Part shown: piece by piece, positions 9,434 through 12,641 of the stretch
How the letters are laid out: each line of letters begins with the position of its first letter
Position numbering within the stretch: position 1 is the stretch's first letter
From: Verrucomicrobiota bacterium
GTDB taxonomy: Bacteria > Verrucomicrobiota > Verrucomicrobiia > Limisphaerales > UBA1412
Direction: 5' to 3'
Assembly: GCA_017557085.1 (NCBI GenBank)
Contig: JAFZAR010000166.1
Coordinates: forward strand, 1-12,641
Length of the DNA stretch: 12,641 nt
Translations under genes and position numbers: made by a program
The notes under the pieces: model-generated
What the model saw: only the letters and a program-made list of their open reading frames with translations
What the model was told of the DNA's origin: nothing
Databases searched by the model: none

Positions 9434-9548
9434 AAAAAAGAACCATAGATAAACACAGATATTCACAGATAAATTATTGAATAACAATATGTTATATGTG
9501 TAAATCCGTATCCATCTGTGCTTTTTTAAACCATCTGCGGTTCTTTTA
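9434..9548. repeat. Inverted, 10-bp-periodic CACAGAT repeat element
   Basis: The left end carries CATAGAT, CACAGAT and CACAGAT starting at 9444, 9454 and 9464, exactly 10 bp apart. The right half carries the reverse orientation: ATCCGTA at 9504, ATCTGTG at 9514 and ATCTGCG at 9533. The outer ends are inverted copies of AAAAGAACC-x-x-AGAT, giving a palindromic unit of about 115 bp with an AT-rich centre. It is very AT-rich compared with its surroundings. It resembles the dispersed AACCACAGAT-type intergenic repeats I recall from several environmental phyla. It begins 4 bp after the lhgO stop. Whether it is repeated elsewhere in this genome cannot be seen here. Confidence 0.65.
9476..9504 (-). 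promoter_or_regulatory. Possible sigma70-type promoter for the atp operon
   Basis: On the minus strand TTTACA (9504-9499) is followed by a 17-bp AT-rich spacer and TTCAAT (9481-9476): five of six and four of six matches to the consensus. It lies inside the CACAGAT repeat and would start transcription near 9469, giving a leader of about 155 nt that contains the 9338-9372 stem-loop. The region is AT-rich, so chance matches are likely. A second weak option (TTGGCT then TTTTGC, 17 bp apart, around 9390-9415) lies nearer the gene. Confidence 0.3.
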
Positions 9549-9552
9549 TGTC

Positions 9553-10767
9553 CTATTGGAAGCGCTTGGACAGTTTGCTCACAATGGATTTCCCGATGCT
9601 GAAAGAGGCTGTGGCGGAAGGAGATTGCGTGTTCAGCACATGAACGATGCGATGGCTTTCCTGGATGATCAGGTCATAGATCAGTTTTCCTTCATGGGTG
9701 ACTGCCTGGGCGCGCACCGTAGAGGGAGCTTTGATCAGCTGGTCGGTTTTGATTTCCGGCATCAGACGCTGGAGCGTTTTCACAAAGGCGTTTCGGTTGT
9801 TGGTGCGCCACATTTCGGCCAGACCCGTAGGCCATTGGTCGGCCAGCAGCCACCAGAAACCGGAGAAGGCGAGAACTTCCCACAGGTATTTGGGATTGAC
9901 GATGTTGCGGGAGTAGCCCTCGCGCGCGAAAGCCAGAACGGCATTGGGACCGCATTCCACGGTGCCGTCAACGCCTTTAACAAAGTGGGGACCCAGCGGG
10001 GAGACGTTGGGGATCGGTACCGGGTAAATGACAGCGTTGCAGAAGGATGAAACTTCCTCACGAAGCTGGAAGAATTCCCCCCGGAAAGAGATGATCTTGA
10101 TGTTGGGGTTTTTGCGGGCCATGATCGAGATGCGGTCGGCGTGCAGACCGGCGCAGTTGACCACGTACCGGGCGTAGTGCCGTCCGTGATTGGTCACGAT
10201 CAGGGTCTCGGTCGGCATCTCCTTGATCTTCTGGACTTCGGTGTTGAGCATCACGTAACAGCCTTTCATGGCGAGTTCCTTGGACAGGACTTCGCAGACT
10301 CTCTTGTAATCCAGCACCGCGGTGTCTTTGACATGGATGGCGGCCAGTCCGTCCGCGTGAGGCTCGATCTCTTTGAGATGGGAGGGGCCGACCAGTTCAC
10401 AGCGGATGCCGCTGCGGATGCCGCGCTGATAGGTTTCCTGGAGAATGGGCAGCTCGGATTCGCTGGTGGCAACGATCACCTTGCCGCAAGTCTTGACGGG
10501 GATCCCGTGATCCTGGCAGAAACGGAGCATTTCTTTCCGGCCTTCCATGCAGGAAACCGCTTTCTGGCTGCCGGGGACATAGTAGATGCCGCTATGGAGC
10601 AAACCGTGGCGCACACCGCTCTGGTGCGTTGCGACAGCGGCTTCTTTCTCCATGATAACAATGGACTTGCGAGGGTATTCTTTGAGCAGGTTCCATGCTG
10701 TGACCAGCCCAATGATCCCCCCGCCTATGATGATGACATCATACGGTCTCAAAACTGCTGTAAACAT
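9553..10767 (-). CDS. lhgO: L-2-hydroxyglutarate oxidase/dehydrogenase-like FAD protein
   Basis: LhgO oxidises L-2-hydroxyglutarate to 2-oxoglutarate using FAD and passes electrons to oxygen or the membrane quinone pool. The 404-aa product matches the family along its length: FAD-binding GGGIIG at 15-20, LHSGIYYVPGS (57-67), CGKVIVATSE (94-103), NCAGLHADRI (204-213), FRGEFFQLRE (228-237), GPNAVLAFAREGY (273-285), VRAQAV (351-356), and a C-terminal SPSATASFSIG (382-392). One oddity is that the usual HQTGxNSG segment here reads HQSGVRHG (48-55), so the Asn-Ser pair is lost; the later DDF is YDL. The substrate could therefore differ. ATG at 10767 is chosen because it starts eight residues before the FAD beta-strand; a TTG at 10791 would add eight residues. 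A weak AAGGG lies 12 bp upstream. The gene is separated from the atp operon by 238 bp holding a repeat and a leader, so it is probably not cotranscribed. Confidence 0.88.
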   Translation of the reverse strand: MFTAVLRPYDVIIIGGGIIGLVTAWNLLKEYPRKSIVIMEKEAAVATHQSGVRHGLLHSGIYYVPGSQKAVSCMEGRKEMLRFCQDHGIPVKTCGKVIVATSESELPILQETYQRGIRSGIRCELVGPSHLKEIEPHADGLAAIHVKDTAVLDYKRVCEVLSKELAMKGCYVMLNTEVQKIKEMPTETLIVTNHGRHYARYVVNCAGLHADRISIMARKNPNIKIISFRGEFFQLREEVSSFCNAVIYPVPIPNVSPLGPHFVKGVDGTVECGPNAVLAFAREGYSRNIVNPKYLWEVLAFSGFWWLLADQWPTGLAEMWRTNNRNAFVKTLQRLMPEIKTDQLIKAPSTVRAQAVTHEGKLIYDLIIQESHRIVHVLNTQSPSATASFSIGKSIVSKLSKRFQ

Positions 10768-10876
10768 GGACGAAAAAGACCCTTGTGTCAAGAATAGAAC
10801 ATAAAATCATAAAGAATGTCAGAAAATTTAAGGGAAGTGTGAAACAAAGAAACTTCCGCGGTGTTTTACATACAGT
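10768..10876. other. AT-rich divergent intergenic region (lhgO / cotH)
   Basis: These 109 bp must hold both promoters or sit within their leaders. A perfect TTGACA occurs on the minus strand (10791-10786), but at 17 bp there is only CATGTT, which overlaps the lhgO start codon, so it is probably not used. TATGAT (minus strand, around 10815) has no good -35 partner. I can assign no promoter with confidence. The plus-strand frame of cotH has a stop at 10829-10831 and no other start before 10877. Confidence 0.5.
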
Positions 10877-12641
10877 ATGATACTTCATACATCTGATGAG
10901 ATTCAGACGGCATACCGCAAGGGCATTCTTTTGGCGCTGGCGGGATGTGTTGTTTTATTTGCTGTGGTTCTGGGAGCTGCGCTGTGGATGGAACATAAGG
11001 GGATAGGCAAAAGCGAACAGCTTCCTATATCCGGGGATGAGTTGTTCGATCCTCACAAGATCCACAAAGTCCATCTTATTTTCACCGAAGAGGAATGGAA
11101 AGCGATGGAGCCGGACAGAGTCGGCGGCGGATTTGGCGGACCGGGCGGAGGTCCTCCCGGCGGTCCGGGTGGTAATGACCGGAACGGCAGAGACGGCAAT
11201 CGCGGCGGCGGCCCCGGTGGTTTTGGTGATTTTAATCAGGAAGATATGGGCATCGGCATGATGCTGGCTCCCGGCTTACTGATGGGAGATTCCAACAAGG
11301 ACAGTAAACTGACGAAAGAAGAATTGCTGAAAGTCGCGGATCAGTGGTTTACGGAATGGGATACCAATAAAGTCGGCACATTGGAGGAAGCGGATTTCGT
11401 TCGCGGTCTCAATGATGTCGCGGCAGCCGCGATGGGCGGAGGTCGTCCCGGCGGTGGTGGTTCCGGAGGTCCTCCCGGCGGCGGACCCGGTGGCGGCGGA
11501 GCGTTCCTGGCTCGTGTAGAGGGTGCCCGCAATGGCGTGGCCGGTATGGCCGGTATCGTTTTCAACTGGGTCTCGGCGGATATGGAGTTTGACGGCATCC
11601 CGGTGAATAAAATCAATGTCCGTTACAAGGGCAATGGTACTTATATGCAGTCCCAGAATGATTTGAAACGTTCCATGAAGATAGACCTGAACGATCAGAT
11701 CAAGGGAAGGACTCTGGGCGGAGCGACCAAGCTGAATCTGCACAGCTGCGTGACGGATGCCAGCTATATGAATGAGATCCTGTCGCACAGACTGTTCCGT
11801 GACGCGGGAGTGCCCGCGCCGAGGTATTCCTTCGCGGAGGTTTATCTGACGGTTCCGGGACAGTATGACAATACTTATGTGGGACTTTATACGATCGTGG
11901 AGAATCTGGACAGCAGTTTCACACGAGATTATTTTGGCACAAAGAAAGGTGTCATGTTCAAACCGGTGGCCAGCCGCCTGATGGAGTATATCAGCGACAA
12001 CTGGGATGACTACGCGGCTCTGTATGATCCGAAGATGGCCGTGATGCCGGAGGACAGCGCGCATCTGATTGACTTTTTCAAACTGGTTTCCAAGGCGGAT
12101 GATGAGACTTTTGCGAAACAGGTGGAGAATTATCTGGATCTGGACGAGTTTGCCCGTTTCATGGCGATCACGACCTGGATCAGCACGATGGACAGCATCC
12201 TGATGCAGAATCAGAATTTTCTGGTCTATCTGCATCCCAAGACGCATCAGCTGCAGTTCTTGCCGTGGGATCTGGATCACGGGTTCGGTCAGTTCGGCAT
12301 GGGCGGTTCTCAGGAAGTCCGTGAGAATCTGAGCATCAATCATCCCTGGTCAGACAGCGGCATGGGCGGAAACAAGCTGTTTTTGACAAGAGTATTCAAT
12401 ATGCCGAAGTTCAAGAGCATCTACCTGAAGCACATGAAGGAATTCAATGAAACGATCTGTCAGGTGGATCGTATCTGCGCGCAGGTGGATGAAACGGCGG
12501 AGCTGATCCGCGATTCTGTGGCGCGCGAGTCCGAGCAGAAACTGGCTCGTTTCGATACGGTCGTTGCCGGTGAGACACTTTCGGGCGGTTTTGGCTTTGG
12601 CGGTCCTCCTCCGGATTGGGGAAACAATGACCGCAACCGCC
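10877..12641 (+). CDS. Membrane-anchored CotH kinase-family protein with inserted EF-hand pair, 3' end outside window
   Basis: 588 codons are open to the right edge. A short basic N-terminus is followed by one membrane helix (about 16-37), which should place the rest outside the cytoplasm. The CotH domain starts at KIHKVHLIFTEEEWKAM (61-77), resumes at NKINVRYKGNGTY (244-256), then KLNL...D294 (285-294), EILSHRLFRDAGVPAPR (300-316), VGLYTIVENLD (335-345) and the hallmark FLPWDLDHGFG (461-471) with D465 and D467, the acidic metal/catalytic motif. CotH is an atypical protein kinase known from spore coats; in non-sporulating bacteria its target is unknown. Between the first two blocks lies an insert of about 150 residues: a Gly/Pro-rich run (83-117), EF-hand loop DSNKDSKLTKEE (138-149), a degenerate second loop DTNKVGTLEEAD (162-173), and another Gly-rich run (187-208). 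A third Gly-rich stretch begins near 569. No Shine-Dalgarno. Confidence 0.88.
   Translation, partial: MILHTSDEIQTAYRKGILLALAGCVVLFAVVLGAALWMEHKGIGKSEQLPISGDELFDPHKIHKVHLIFTEEEWKAMEPDRVGGGFGGPGGGPPGGPGGNDRNGRDGNRGGGPGGFGDFNQEDMGIGMMLAPGLLMGDSNKDSKLTKEELLKVADQWFTEWDTNKVGTLEEADFVRGLNDVAAAAMGGGRPGGGGSGGPPGGGPGGGGAFLARVEGARNGVAGMAGIVFNWVSADMEFDGIPVNKINVRYKGNGTYMQSQNDLKRSMKIDLNDQIKGRTLGGATKLNLHSCVTDASYMNEILSHRLFRDAGVPAPRYSFAEVYLTVPGQYDNTYVGLYTIVENLDSSFTRDYFGTKKGVMFKPVASRLMEYISDNWDDYAALYDPKMAVMPEDSAHLIDFFKLVSKADDETFAKQVENYLDLDEFARFMAITTWISTMDSILMQNQNFLVYLHPKTHQLQFLPWDLDHGFGQFGMGGSQEVRENLSINHPWSDSGMGGNKLFLTRVFNMPKFKSIYLKHMKEFNETICQVDRICAQVDETAELIRDSVARESEQKLARFDTVVAGETLSGGFGFGGPPPDWGNNDRNR
11146..11163 (+). 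repeat. 18-bp direct repeat, copy 1 (left of EF-hand module)
   Basis: CGGAGGTCCTCCCGGCGG, identical to 11464-11481. It encodes part of the first Gly/Pro-rich linker of the CotH-family protein. Confidence 0.85.
11464..11481 (+). repeat. 18-bp direct repeat, copy 2 (right of EF-hand module)
   Basis: Identical to 11146-11163 and in the same reading frame, 318 bp apart (106 codons). The EF-hand coding segment lies between the copies. Confidence 0.85.

Noticed and set aside
10763..10791. Perfect TTGACA upstream of lhgO as a -35 box
   Set aside because: The correctly spaced -10 would be CATGTT, overlapping the start codon, so it cannot give a normal leader.
11101..11510. Gly/Pro-rich DNA read as a CRISPR-like or tandem repeat array
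   Set aside because: Repeats are short, irregular and in frame with a single protein; they are codon-level low complexity, not an array.
11276..12343. 355-codon minus-strand frame opposite the CotH gene
   Set aside because: The plus strand carries the CotH motifs and EF-hands across the same bases.

Overview
The window is about 12.6 kb of moderately GC-rich bacterial chromosome, dominated by a complete F1Fo ATP synthase operon on the minus strand. Gene content points to a Gram-negative of the PVC superphylum, with Lentisphaerota, Kiritimatiellota or Verrucomicrobiota relatives the best guesses. The clues are a Gfo/Idh/MocA oxidoreductase, an AlgI-like MBOAT acyltransferase, a membrane-anchored CotH kinase-family protein with Gly-rich/EF-hand sequence, an ATP synthase a subunit with a signal-like N-terminus, and a near absence of Shine-Dalgarno sequences. 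The assignment is an inference from gene content; no marker gene fixes it.

Layout. Bases 1-1297 (minus) hold the first 432 codons of an MBOAT O-acyltransferase that runs off the left edge. A 235-bp divergent spacer separates it from a Gfo/Idh/MocA oxidoreductase (1533-2705, plus). A compact hairpin with an A-run on one side and a T-run on the other (2728-2762) lies where this gene converges on the ATP synthase operon. Reading leftward from 9314 the operon is atpB-atpE-atpF-atpH-atpA-atpG-atpD-atpC (a, c, b, delta, alpha, gamma, beta, epsilon). All eight subunits are present and intact, but delta is short (135 aa). There is no atpI upstream. A 238-bp spacer before atpB holds a 5' leader stem-loop and a repeat-like element built on 10-bp-spaced CACAGAT units. 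Next come an LhgO-like L-2-hydroxyglutarate oxidase (9553-10767, minus) and, divergently, a CotH kinase-family gene (from 10877, plus) that is cut by the right edge.

How it works together. The eight atp genes encode one proton-driven rotary ATP synthase. The c-subunit gene, whose product is needed in many more copies than the others, is bracketed by two predicted RNA stem-loops, a plausible way to set its expression apart. The flanking genes have no evident functional link to ATP synthesis.

I found no wholly new system. The points that most deserve follow-up are the EF-hand module inserted in the CotH kinase domain between identical 18-bp repeats, the shortened delta subunit, the structured RNA elements around atpE and before atpB, the CACAGAT repeat, and the altered FAD-site motif in the LhgO homologue.
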